NCBI GenBank assembly: GCA_014332745.1
Contig: JACONL010000001.1
Location: 177,910-241,909, forward strand
Reading direction: 5' to 3'
Origin: Alphaproteobacteria bacterium GM7ARS4
Lineage (GTDB): Bacteria > Pseudomonadota > Alphaproteobacteria > GM7ARS4
Length of the DNA stretch: 64,000 nucleotides
Position 1 is the stretch's first letter. Each line of letters opens with the position of its first letter. The notes beneath the pieces are model-generated. The model searched no databases, was not told where the DNA came from, and saw nothing but the letters and a program-made list of their open reading frames with translations. Shown here piece by piece: positions 23,504 through 31,833 of this stretch. The position numbers and the translations under genes are program-made.

Positions 23504-25362
23504 TGACAGACCAGAAAGAACAACGTCTACAGGGGCTTGGCGTCTCCACAGGCATTGCCATCGGGCCTGCCTCCGTGCAAGAAGCCCATATCCCGAAAGT
23601 AGAAAAATACACCATCGACCCGACAGCATGCGATGACACGCGCCAACATCTCATGCGCGCCGTCACCGCCACACGTAAAACGCTCCTCGCCCTCAAGAAG
23701 AAGTCAACGCTCCTTTACCCCTCCCTGTTGAATTCAGGCATAGGAAGAGAGATCACCCTGCTGTTAGACGCCCATCTCCATATGCTGGACGATGGCTCGC
23801 GCCTCATGCGCCTCATGGAACACCATATCACAGGAAAACTCATGAACGCCTCATGGGCTACGTTCGAAGCCATCGAGCATATCGCCTCGCAATTTCAAGC
23901 CATGAAAGACCCCTATCTCTCGGCAAGAGCCGAAGATGTGCGCGAATTAGGCATGCGCTTGCTCCGCCATATCGATGCGACATCCACCGCCACAAGCCCC
24001 GCCTCAACTCATGAGACGCCTATGCCACAACAATATCCCCACGGTCATATCCTCCTCGCCCAAGATTTTACGCCAGCCGACACCGTCTTGCTCGACCCCC
24101 TCCATGTCCTTGCCATTGCCACAGAGAGCGGCGGGCGGGAAAGCCATACTGCCATTATGGCAAGGGCATTGGGGATTCCCGCTGTTCTTGGTGTGTACCA
24201 ATTGACGACATCCATAGGCAATGGCGACCAAATTGTCCTCGATGGCGACAATGGCCTCATCATCACACGCCCCAACGCCCACACCATCAAACATTATCAC
24301 AGCAAACGCTCCCAAGAAAAACAGCAACGAGAGCACCTTGCCACCCTCAAAAAACGCCCAGCATGCACAACCGACCAACAGCATATTCACCTCCTTGCCA
24401 ATATCGAATTGCCCCGAGAATGCGCCCATGTGGACGCCCATGGGGCTGAAGGCATTGGGTTGGTGCGTAGTGAATTTCTCTATATGAATCGTGACGACCT
24501 CCCCGATGAAGAAGAGCAATATCACTTTTACAAAGATATTGTCTGCTCTATAGGCGATAGGCCCGTCACCATACGCACCCTCGATGTGGGAGGTGAAAAA
24601 CTGGCCACATCTATGGGCGATATGCTCAGCGATAAAGGTGAAAATCCTGCTCTGGGCTTACGCGCCATTCGTTTTGCCCTTAAACATCCCCATATTTTCC
24701 GCGTCCAATTGGCCGCCATCTTGCGCGCCTTCGCACAGCGCGCGCATCACAACAGCACGGGAGAAAAGGCACAGCCATACACAGGACAATGCCGTATTTT
24801 GCTCCCTATGATTTCTTGCGCCCAAGAGATTATCCAAGCGCGCGCCATCATAGACGAGGTGGCACAAGACCTCACCCGACGTCATATTCCTCTCCCGCGC
24901 CCCATGCCATCCATCGGTATCATGATAGAAACGCCCAGCGCTGCTGTCGCTGCCGACACCCTTGCGCCCCTATGCGACTTTTTCTCTATCGGCACGAATG
25001 ACCTCACCATGTATACCCTTGCCATTGACCGCGGCAATGAAGAAGTCGCTCACCTCTACACACCCCTCCATCCTGCTGTCCTTCGCCTCATTCATCAATC
25101 AGCGCAAGCCGCCCACAAACATCAACTCTCTCTCGTTGTCTGCGGAGAAATCGCAGGCGACCCCTTCTATGCTGGCCTCCTCATCGGTTTAGGCGTGAAA
25201 GAACTCTCCATGAACCCGACCGCCGTGCCTCGCGTCAAGCAACGCATTCTCCATACGGATAGCCGTCAAGCGAAACAACTGGCGGATAAAGCCCTCAAAG
25301 CCCTCAATGACACCGAGATAATCCAGCTGTTAGAGAAATTTCATCACCCCGACAGGCCATAA
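23500..25362 (+). CDS. ptsI: Phosphoenolpyruvate-protein phosphotransferase (EI)
   Basis: Transfers phosphate from PEP to HPr. At 620 residues it is a plain EI without the GAF domain of PtsP. It has an N-terminal HPr-binding region, His216 in [12 protein letters not shown] as the phosphorylated histidine, and a PEP-binding barrel. The barrel shows [28 protein letters not shown] and VCGEIAGDP with the active-site Cys. A His/Thr-rich stretch near residues 175-190 forms an insertion in the linker. It overlaps the HPr gene by ATGA and is followed 49 bases later by ahcY. Confidence 0.95.
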   Translation: MMTDQKEQRLQGLGVSTGIAIGPASVQEAHIPKVEKYTIDPTACDDTRQHLMRAVTATRKTLLALKKKSTLLYPSLLNSGIGREITLLLDAHLHMLDDGSRLMRLMEHHITGKLMNASWATFEAIEHIASQFQAMKDPYLSARAEDVRELGMRLLRHIDATSTATSPASTHETPMPQQYPHGHILLAQDFTPADTVLLDPLHVLAIATESGGRESHTAIMARALGIPAVLGVYQLTTSIGNGDQIVLDGDNGLIITRPNAHTIKHYHSKRSQEKQQREHLATLKKRPACTTDQQHIHLLANIELPRECAHVDAHGAEGIGLVRSEFLYMNRDDLPDEEEQYHFYKDIVCSIGDRPVTIRTLDVGGEKLATSMGDMLSDKGENPALGLRAIRFALKHPHIFRVQLAAILRAFAQRAHHNSTGEKAQPYTGQCRILLPMISCAQEIIQARAIIDEVAQDLTRRHIPLPRPMPSIGIMIETPSAAVAADTLAPLCDFFSIGTNDLTMYTLAIDRGNEEVAHLYTPLHPAVLRLIHQSAQAAHKHQLSLVVCGEIAGDPFYAGLLIGLGVKELSMNPTAVPRVKQRILHTDSRQAKQLADKALKALNDTEIIQLLEKFHHPDRP

Positions 25363-25411
25363 CATCTGTATAGTAGGGAACAGCCATGCACCCCTTAGGA
25401 GACAACCCCTT

Positions 25412-26731
25412 ATGAAGACATCTATGACACAAGAGACTAAGACCAGCAACGATTATAAAGTCGCCGATATGGCCCTTGCCGAATGGGGACGCAAAGAAAT
25501 CGATATTGCCGAAAGTGAAATGCCCGGACTCATGGCACTCCGCCAAGACTATGGACAGAAAAAACCCCTCAAAGGCGCGCGCCTCACAGGCTGTCTCCAT
25601 ATGACCATACAGACAGCCGTCCTTATCGAAACTCTGCAAGCGTTAGGGGCGGACATACGCTGGAGTTCATGCAATATCTTCTCGACCCAAGACCATGCCG
25701 CCGCCGCCATCGCCGCCACAGGAACGCCCGTCTTCGCATGGAAAGGTGAAACAGAGGAAGAATACTGGCAATGCGTTGAAGCAAGCCTCTATGGCAAAAA
25801 CGGATGGCGTCCTAATATGCTGTTAGATGACGGCGGCGACCTCACGCTCTATGTCCATGAGAAACATCCCTCTCTTCTCAAAGAGATACGCGGCGTCTCA
25901 GAGGAAACAACCACCGGCGTCATGCGCCTCTATGACATGCAAGAAAAAGGACAGCTCGGCATGCCCGCCTTCGACGTCAATAACAGCGTCACAAAGTCTA
26001 AATTCGACAATATCTATGGATGTCGTGAGAGCCTTATCGACGGCATCAAACGCGCCACCGACGTCATGCTGGGCGGAAAATCTGCCGTCATCTGTGGCTA
26101 TGGCGATGTGGGAAAAGGATGTGCCGAATCCTTGCGCGGGCAAGGCGCACGAGTCTCTATCACCGAAATTGACCCCATATGCGCCTTACAAGCCGCTATG
26201 GACGGATTCTCGGTGGTGACCATGGACACAGCCGCCCCTATGGGCGATATTTTTATTACCGCCACAGGCAATAAAGACGTCATCACCATCGACCATATGC
26301 GCGCCATGAAAGACAGAGCCATCCTCTGCAATATCGGGCATTTCGATAGTGAAATTCAGGTAGAGGCCTTACGGAATCTGCCATGGACATCCATCAAACC
26401 ACAAGTGGATGAAATACGCTTTGCCGATAACAAACGCATCATCCTCTTGGCCGAAGGGCGTCTCGTCAATCTGGGCTGTGCCACAGGACATCCTAGCTTT
26501 GTCATGAGCGCATCCTTCTCTAACCAAGTCCTCGCACAAATCGAGCTATGGCAACATCACAAAAAATACGAGAAAAAAGTCTATGTCCTCCCACGCCACC
26601 TCGATGAACAAGTGGCGCGCCTCCATCTCGATAAAGTCGATGCGCACCTCTCTACCCTCTCCCAAGAGCAAGCCGACTATATCGGTGTGCCTGTGGAAGG
26701 ACCTTACAAATCCGACAGCTACCGCTACTAA
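25412..26731 (+). CDS. ahcY: Adenosylhomocysteinase
   Basis: Splits S-adenosylhomocysteine to adenosine and homocysteine with tightly bound NAD. The 439-residue length is normal for the bacterial form. Motifs include [12 protein letters not shown] and [15 protein letters not shown] at the substrate site. [11 protein letters not shown] contains the catalytic Lys/Asp region, and GYGDVGKG is the NAD-binding loop. The end KSDSYRY contributes the Lys and Tyr that reach the NAD of the neighbouring subunit. TAGGAGA lies about 11-15 bases before ATG 25412. No SAH riboswitch could be recognised in the 49-base gap. The PTS genes before ahcY are a common alphaproteobacterial neighbourhood. Confidence 0.97.
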   Translation: MKTSMTQETKTSNDYKVADMALAEWGRKEIDIAESEMPGLMALRQDYGQKKPLKGARLTGCLHMTIQTAVLIETLQALGADIRWSSCNIFSTQDHAAAAIAATGTPVFAWKGETEEEYWQCVEASLYGKNGWRPNMLLDDGGDLTLYVHEKHPSLLKEIRGVSEETTTGVMRLYDMQEKGQLGMPAFDVNNSVTKSKFDNIYGCRESLIDGIKRATDVMLGGKSAVICGYGDVGKGCAESLRGQGARVSITEIDPICALQAAMDGFSVVTMDTAAPMGDIFITATGNKDVITIDHMRAMKDRAILCNIGHFDSEIQVEALRNLPWTSIKPQVDEIRFADNKRIILLAEGRLVNLGCATGHPSFVMSASFSNQVLAQIELWQHHKKYEKKVYVLPRHLDEQVARLHLDKVDAHLSTLSQEQADYIGVPVEGPYKSDSYRY

Positions 26732-26792
26732 AAAAGCGCCATCTCAAAAACGCCCGCCTCAGACATGCCCCCTCAAACATGTCATGTGGGAC

Positions 26793-27833
26793 TCAGCGTG
26801 GCGTCTGAGCGGGGTCGCCTTTTGCCGTCGAATACTGAAAGCGCGGTTTTTTCCCATCATGGAGCAACGCATAGATGGATTGTGCCGCCATGGCGGCTTC
26901 CGAAAAGCCACACAAGATGAGTTTTAACTTATGCGGATACGTCACAATATCGCCAACAGCAAAGACACGCGACAGAGACGTCTCTAAGGTTGTGGCATTG
27001 ACGCAGAGGCGATGATTGTCGAATTGAAGACGCCAACCGCTGATAGGCCCAAGCTGGGACGCTAAACCAAAGAAGGCCAGCATGTCATCGGCGTCGACTC
27101 GTTTTTTCTCTCCCTTGAGTGTCTTAAGACCAACAGCGCGGAGCGTGCCTTGTGCCACATCGCCATCCACAGACTCAAGAACATAAGGCGTCACCACGTC
27201 GATCTGTCCTTGCTGTGCTTTCTCATGAACCATACGCACCGTCTCTGGCACGGCGCGAAATTTGTCGCGCCGATGCACCAACGTCACATGACGCGCCGTC
27301 TCAGCTAAAGCGCACGCCCAATCTAAAGCGGAATCACCACCGCCAATAATGACAACACGCCGCCCCTGAAAACGCCGCACATCCTGCACGCTATAAAAGA
27401 CGCTTTTGCCCTCATACGCCTCGATATGCTCGATGGGAGGCTTGTTTGGCACAAAGGCGCCGCCGCCAGCCGCGATTACCACCGCCTTGAAAGTAAAGGT
27501 CTCACCCGTATGGTCACGCAAGGTGACGACATCAGAACCCACCTCTAAACCCGCGATCTGACATCCTAAATGATAGTGGGGCGCATAAGGCGACGCCTGT
27601 TCCTTGAGCTGAGCAATAAGAACAGACGCCTCGATGGACGGATAGGCGGGAATATCATAGATAGGCTTCTCAGGATAGAGAGCCGCGCATTGCCCGCCAG
27701 CCTCCTGTAAAGAGTCAAAGAGATGACACGCCATGCCCAATTGCCCACAGGCAAAAACAGAAAACAGCCCCACAGGACCCGCACCAATAATGGCAATATC
27801 ACCAGAGGAAAAAGAAGAAGAAGACGCCACCAT
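26793..27833 (-). CDS. Ferredoxin/flavodoxin-NADP+ reductase, thioredoxin-reductase-like type
   Basis: Flavoprotein with two nucleotide-binding domains. GAGPVGLFSVFACG near the N-terminus binds FAD and IIGGGDSALDWA around residue 165 binds NADPH. VFAVGDIVTYPHKLKLI is the second FAD motif. GGQCAALYPEKPIYDIPAYP is diagnostic for the YumC-type ferredoxin-NADP reductase family. The redox CxxC of thioredoxin reductase is absent, as expected for that family. ATG 27833 is preceded directly by an in-frame GTG (27836), which could also be used. The gene is convergent with ahcY and divergent from the autotransporter. It likely supplies reduced ferredoxin or flavodoxin. Confidence 0.9.
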   Translation of the reverse strand: MVASSSSFSSGDIAIIGAGPVGLFSVFACGQLGMACHLFDSLQEAGGQCAALYPEKPIYDIPAYPSIEASVLIAQLKEQASPYAPHYHLGCQIAGLEVGSDVVTLRDHTGETFTFKAVVIAAGGGAFVPNKPPIEHIEAYEGKSVFYSVQDVRRFQGRRVVIIGGGDSALDWACALAETARHVTLVHRRDKFRAVPETVRMVHEKAQQGQIDVVTPYVLESVDGDVAQGTLRAVGLKTLKGEKKRVDADDMLAFFGLASQLGPISGWRLQFDNHRLCVNATTLETSLSRVFAVGDIVTYPHKLKLILCGFSEAAMAAQSIYALLHDGKKPRFQYSTAKGDPAQTPR

Positions 27834-28002
27834 CACACCAAGAGGATAAAAGAATATAAAGAGAGATTTTCACCGCCATCATAACACAAAAGACAAAAGA
27901 CGATAGCCCCGCCATGGTGTCGCATCATCCTAAGAGACCCTAAGAGACATCCGCGCCCCCCTCATGAACGTCCCGCTCAGGTACTTCACTTAATGTCCTC
28001 CC

Positions 28003-28030
28003 TTGCAAAATATGCACACTATGCTATAAG
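28003..28030 (+). promoter_or_regulatory. Likely sigma-70-type promoter of the autotransporter gene
   Basis: TTGCAA (28003-28008) and TATAAG (28025-28030) are separated by 16 bases. They lie 44 bases upstream of the ATG at 28074. Four of six bases match the -35 consensus and five of six the -10. The site falls inside the longer open frame, which argues for the shorter start. Confidence 0.5.
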
Positions 28031-28073
28031 GATTGTGTATCAGCCCTGTTCACACAGAGAGACCTCCCGAACG

Positions 28074-30884
28074 ATGCGATGCTCCATGAATCTCGTGCGT
28101 CATATTCTTTGCCGACTCTGTGGCATGGTCTGTGTCGTCGTGTCCCTGTCCCATTGTGGAGGCGGGTCATCCCCATCAGGGGGTGGTATCATTACGCCCG
28201 TTGGCCTCTTAGCCACGCAGAATCAAGACGGCGGGACATCCTACCTCACGGGGGATGTGTTTCCTCTGGCGCGCTCCATGTCTCAGCGTATGGGTGTGTT
28301 TGCCGAATTTGGTCATGGGATGGATGACAACGGCTATGCGCTGAGTCTCATCAACGCTGGCGCTGCCTATGCGCCCACCGCCATGCTTCTTGAGGGAGGG
28401 CAAGCAGGCTTTCCCATCGCTCACCCGAGAAGACCCGGTGCGACCATCACCCCTTATCCCGACCCTAGGAGAACAGACCCACTCTTAGGCCGACCTCCTT
28501 ACCCCGAGAACATCGAGGATATGTTCCTCTTCCAACGCTATGTGAGCGGTTATGGCGTCACCCTCGGCATTTGGGATACACCGCTCTTTTTGGACAATAA
28601 AGAGCTCGAGGACAAGAAAATTCGCTATTTTAACGCAGCGACAACGCGCGACCCCCATGGCACACAAGTGGCAGCCCTCATGGCAGGAACATTTCACGAT
28701 GACGGGTTAGGCGGGGTGATGGGTGTCGCCTTCGATGCGGACATCATCTCAGTGGGGGCGGGCATCGCACGCTCAGTCCCAAGGATGACACGTGTCTTCA
28801 CAACACTCAGTCAATTAGGAGGGTTTGACCGATGTGAGACGGGCATCGGCGGCACATGCGCCCATGCCGTCATTGACCTTTTTACAGGAAAAGCCAATTC
28901 AGCCATACGCGCCGATGTCGTCAATGCCAGTTTTGGCATACCAGGACTCATCGACCACTATTCACAGACCGAAGTCGAAAACAGCATCCCACGTATCCTT
29001 GCCGCCCTCAAGCAAGACACATCGTCGACCCGTAAGACGATTTTTGTGTTCGCAGCGGGCAATTCCAATAATATCAGCCCCGCCACATCGCCAGAATTTC
29101 TCGCTGGACTTCCCCTCCTCATTCCCGAACTAGAAGGGCATATGGTGGCCGTTGTCGCCGTCGATAAGGATAGGAAAATCGCCGGTTTTTCTAACCGTTG
29201 TGGCATGGGCTCAGCGCATTACTGTATTGCCGCCCCCGGCGTTGATGTGCGCCTCACCAACGGCGCTGACAGGGGACAGACCACAACGACAGGAAGCGGA
29301 ACATCCTTCGCTGCCCCTCTCGTGACAGGGGCGCTCGCCCTCTTGATAGAGCGGTTTGGCGACCAAGGCTTGAGCGCGCAACAGCTCGTCAGACGCATGC
29401 TGCGCACAGCAGACAAGAATTTCGACTCCGACCCCACCAGCAACAGCGACGATACCGATGATTTAGATATCGATATGATGACGGACTCCCCTGAGGAGAT
29501 CATGCGTAAGCAAACATTCAATGCGGGCAACGACAATGACTATGAGGAGACAATCCACGGAGCGGGAATCCTCGATATCGCAGCGTCCTTAGTACCCCAC
29601 CAAGATATAGGGGACAGGTACAAGAGAGGACCTTTTGGGCGCTTCATTATTGGAGGGCGCACATTTGAAGACGCTGAGAGCGCCCCTGTGATGACAACAC
29701 GTCTCTCCCTTCCACCCTCAGCGGGAGACGCTTTAGCAGCCTTCGGTCCCCGCGCCTTGACATTCTTTGACGACCTCGATACCGCTTTCCTTCTTCGAAG
29801 CGATTATATCATCGCCTCCCCTCCCTCCCCCTCCTTCGCCCAGCATGTCGAGACCATCTTCGACTCTTTTAGACAGAAAAGCAAAAAGACGACCATGCCC
29901 CTCAGCCCCCATGCTGTAGGCATATCCCCGACAACCCTCACAATGCATGTTGCCCCTGCCGTCTATGGCGGAGCACATCGACAGCCTTCCACCGATTTTA
30001 TGCTCTCGTTAGAGAGCCGTAAGGCGCACTTCACCATAAGTCACGGACCATCCCTTGACAGCAACAGCGTTTTCCATGGGACTCGTCATCTTCTCCCCAG
30101 TAGCTTAGGCGACCATCATGCCTTTACCAACCCCTATATGATGCTGGCGTCCCAAGGGCTCGATTCTCGTCCTCGTGGTAAGAGCATAGGACTCAGCCAA
30201 CATTATAAAACGCCCTATGGCACAATGGGCATGACCTTGAACCTCCATCGTTATGAAGCGGAACGCCACGCCGCTGCGCCAACCTCACCTTCACGCCCAT
30301 GGAGTGGCGTTCTCCATTACAGCCCCTCACAGCCTTTCGCCTTTCACATCGGTGTCGTTGAAGAAAAAGAAACACTTCTCGCCAGCTATGGCACAGGGGC
30401 GCTCGCCATGACGCCAGAAAAAACGCTCTTTATGGGCATGCAACAAGAGTATCGTTTCTCGCCTCGTGTCTCCCTTATCAGTCAAGGATTCATCGGCAGA
30501 AGCACGGCACGACCTCAGCAGGCCAGCATGCTCTCCCATATCACACCCATCATCAGCACACGTTTCGACAGCGCCTTGCATATACAAGAGATGTTCTCGC
30601 GCCATGATGCCCTCCTCCTTCATATCCAGCAACCCCTCCATATCGAATCAGGACGCGCCGTCATCCATTATGCCCATTGGCGCAACGCCCATGGCCCCCT
30701 CTACCGCCATGTCGCTCTCCCCTTGACACCACACGCCAGAGAAATACGCCTTGGCATAGGCTACCAACGGCGCAACGCCCATCACCACTTGTCGCTCCGC
30801 ACCGATTACACCCTCAACCCCAACCATCAACAACAGAATAAAAACGCCGTGCGGGTGCTCTTATCCATGAAAAAAACATTTTGA
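28074..30884 (+). CDS. Autotransporter subtilisin-like serine protease with lipoprotein signal (NalP-like)
   Basis: A 936-residue surface protein. The signal region ends in VVVSLSHCGGGSSPSGGG; the LSHC box with a Gly/Ser tail suggests lipid attachment, although His at -1 is unusual. The S8 protease domain has Asp168 in GIWDTP, His195 in DPHGTQVAALMAGT, an oxyanion Asn in FAAGNSNN and Ser411 in SGTSFAAPLVTGALALL. A linker follows, and about the last 270 residues alternate like beta strands. The protein ends RVLLSMKKTF with a terminal Phe, as in outer-membrane barrels. Neisserial NalP combines the same parts. The start at 28074 is preferred over the open frame from 27993 because a promoter lies in between; ATG 28086 is also possible. 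Confidence 0.8.
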   Translation: MRCSMNLVRHILCRLCGMVCVVVSLSHCGGGSSPSGGGIITPVGLLATQNQDGGTSYLTGDVFPLARSMSQRMGVFAEFGHGMDDNGYALSLINAGAAYAPTAMLLEGGQAGFPIAHPRRPGATITPYPDPRRTDPLLGRPPYPENIEDMFLFQRYVSGYGVTLGIWDTPLFLDNKELEDKKIRYFNAATTRDPHGTQVAALMAGTFHDDGLGGVMGVAFDADIISVGAGIARSVPRMTRVFTTLSQLGGFDRCETGIGGTCAHAVIDLFTGKANSAIRADVVNASFGIPGLIDHYSQTEVENSIPRILAALKQDTSSTRKTIFVFAAGNSNNISPATSPEFLAGLPLLIPELEGHMVAVVAVDKDRKIAGFSNRCGMGSAHYCIAAPGVDVRLTNGADRGQTTTTGSGTSFAAPLVTGALALLIERFGDQGLSAQQLVRRMLRTADKNFDSDPTSNSDDTDDLDIDMMTDSPEEIMRKQTFNAGNDNDYEETIHGAGILDIAASLVPHQDIGDRYKRGPFGRFIIGGRTFEDAESAPVMTTRLSLPPSAGDALAAFGPRALTFFDDLDTAFLLRSDYIIASPPSPSFAQHVETIFDSFRQKSKKTTMPLSPHAVGISPTTLTMHVAPAVYGGAHRQPSTDFMLSLESRKAHFTISHGPSLDSNSVFHGTRHLLPSSLGDHHAFTNPYMMLASQGLDSRPRGKSIGLSQHYKTPYGTMGMTLNLHRYEAERHAAAPTSPSRPWSGVLHYSPSQPFAFHIGVVEEKETLLASYGTGALAMTPEKTLFMGMQQEYRFSPRVSLISQGFIGRSTARPQQASMLSHITPIISTRFDSALHIQEMFSRHDALLLHIQQPLHIESGRAVIHYAHWRNAHGPLYRHVALPLTPHAREIRLGIGYQRRNAHHHLSLRTDYTLNPNHQQQNKNAVRVLLSMKKTF

Positions 30885-30959
30885 TGTCTAGACGCTCTTC
30901 TCACTATGATACCATCATGACAAGTGCCAAACGCTTCATACATCGCATATAAGACGCCC

Positions 30960-31610
30960 ATGGGAAAGACAAAATACAGCATCGAAGACAAAAAGAGGCA
31001 CGGGACCATAGGCGGGATCTTTCTTATCATCCTCATGGCCCTTATTGGCTCTTTTTACCTCTATCATGACCAACAGCATGGCACAGACCTACAATCCCTC
31101 GCTATCTCCCTCAGCCCTCAGACACACAACGGACAGGAAGAGATGGAAAACGACCTTCATCCAACGCCCTCCATGGAGGACATTGTCGACACCCCAACCG
31201 CCACAAAAACCTATAAGGTGAATGTCTCAGAGACAGACATCGTCCTCCTCGTCTCAACGCCCTATCGATATTACAAGTCGTTATCACAACAGAGGATGAT
31301 GCATATGATGCATGACCTCTTTCACCCCTTCTATGTGGAAGGCACGTCCATCCAGCCTCCCCCTCCCGTCTATATCGCCACCATAGAGTCACATCAACGT
31401 CACCTCCACTATGATCACTGGTTGCGACAAGACGCATACCCATGGTTGAATAGACTCAATGCCGATAGGGCAAAAGAAGAACTCTCCATTGGCGAGCAAC
31501 TCAATACAACGCAGATTAGATTGAGGCGCGACGACGTCAGCTCCCTCCATGACGGACTTTCGATACGTGATCGTTTGAGCGCCATCCTCTCCGTTGATAC
31601 GAACTTTTAG
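30960..31610 (+). CDS. Hypothetical membrane-anchored protein
   Basis: A 216-residue protein with no family I recognise. A basic N-terminus (MGKTKYSIEDKKRHG) precedes one membrane helix (about residues 18-35). A large, presumably periplasmic part follows with a Pro/Thr/Glu-rich stretch (50-85) and a folded C-terminal domain. GTG 30924 is an alternative start in the same frame. It follows the autotransporter by 75 bases on the same strand and may be co-transcribed with it. Codon usage looks like that of its neighbours. It could be a partner of the protease, but nothing in the sequence proves this. Confidence 0.55.
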   Translation: MGKTKYSIEDKKRHGTIGGIFLIILMALIGSFYLYHDQQHGTDLQSLAISLSPQTHNGQEEMENDLHPTPSMEDIVDTPTATKTYKVNVSETDIVLLVSTPYRYYKSLSQQRMMHMMHDLFHPFYVEGTSIQPPPPVYIATIESHQRHLHYDHWLRQDAYPWLNRLNADRAKEELSIGEQLNTTQIRLRRDDVSSLHDGLSIRDRLSAILSVDTNF

Positions 31611-31739
31611 CAGTTGCCATACAAAAACATTGGGCAGGGACATGGAGGCGCCGTTTTTTTTCAAAAACACATATCATGCGAAAAGCCAATCATGCTACAT
31701 TGTGACATGGAACATGTGGCGTTTCCATGCCACCAACCT

Positions 31740-31753
31740 ACAAGATATAGTGT
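31740..31753. promoter_or_regulatory. NrdR-like box upstream of nrdJ
   Basis: ACAAGATATAGTGT closely fits the known NrdR box form (acaCwAtATaTwGtgt and its complement), allowing for its imperfect palindrome. It lies 81 bases before the nrdJ start. NrdR represses ribonucleotide reductase genes when dATP is high. A second, weaker site is 42 bases downstream. Confidence 0.6.
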
Positions 31754-31760
31754 GTAACTC

Positions 31761-31769
31761 TGTGGATAA
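31761..31769 (-). promoter_or_regulatory. DnaA box upstream of nrdJ
   Basis: TGTGGATAA on the + strand is the exact complement of the consensus DnaA box TTATCCACA. It lies 65 bases before the nrdJ start and just after the NrdR-like box. DnaA sites in front of ribonucleotide reductase genes are known from E. coli nrdAB. Confidence 0.6.
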
Positions 31770-31781
31770 GGGGCCGTCAGC

Positions 31782-31795
31782 TGTGGATAGAGTGT
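31782..31795. promoter_or_regulatory. Second composite site: weak NrdR-like box overlapping a one-mismatch DnaA box
   Basis: TGTGGATAGAGTGT shares the GATA and AGTGT parts with the box at 31740. Its start-to-start distance of 42 bases is close to four helical turns. Its first nine bases (TGTGGATAG) are a DnaA box with one mismatch, placed 21 bases, or two turns, after the perfect one. Confidence 0.4.
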
Positions 31796-31833
31796 GCATA
31801 TTGTAGGTTATCTCTTTAACATTCGCGGGATGG

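Noticed and set aside
25363-25411. SAH or SAM riboswitch before ahcY
   Set aside because: The gap is only 49 bases, and no conserved core of a known class could be recognised.
26751-26815. Terminator between ahcY and the ferredoxin-NADP reductase gene (CTCAGAC / GTCTGAG)
   Set aside because: The 7-bp arms are 38 bases apart and one lies in the coding end of the reductase gene; no T-tract follows on either strand.
27993-28073. Longer autotransporter start at 27993
   Set aside because: It would place the promoter-like TTGCAA/TATAAG pair inside the gene and put a polar 30-residue segment before the signal peptide.
31622-31661. Intrinsic terminator with eight T residues before nrdJ
   Set aside because: GGCGCC before the T-tract is a palindrome with no loop, and the only other pairing is between A- and T-runs with a 25-base loop. 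A stable stem is not supported.
31740-31800. DnaA boxes as part of a replication origin
   Set aside because: Only one perfect box and one mismatch box are present, there is no clear AT-rich unwinding region, and the C excess of the + strand does not switch lastingly at this point. A promoter role is more likely.
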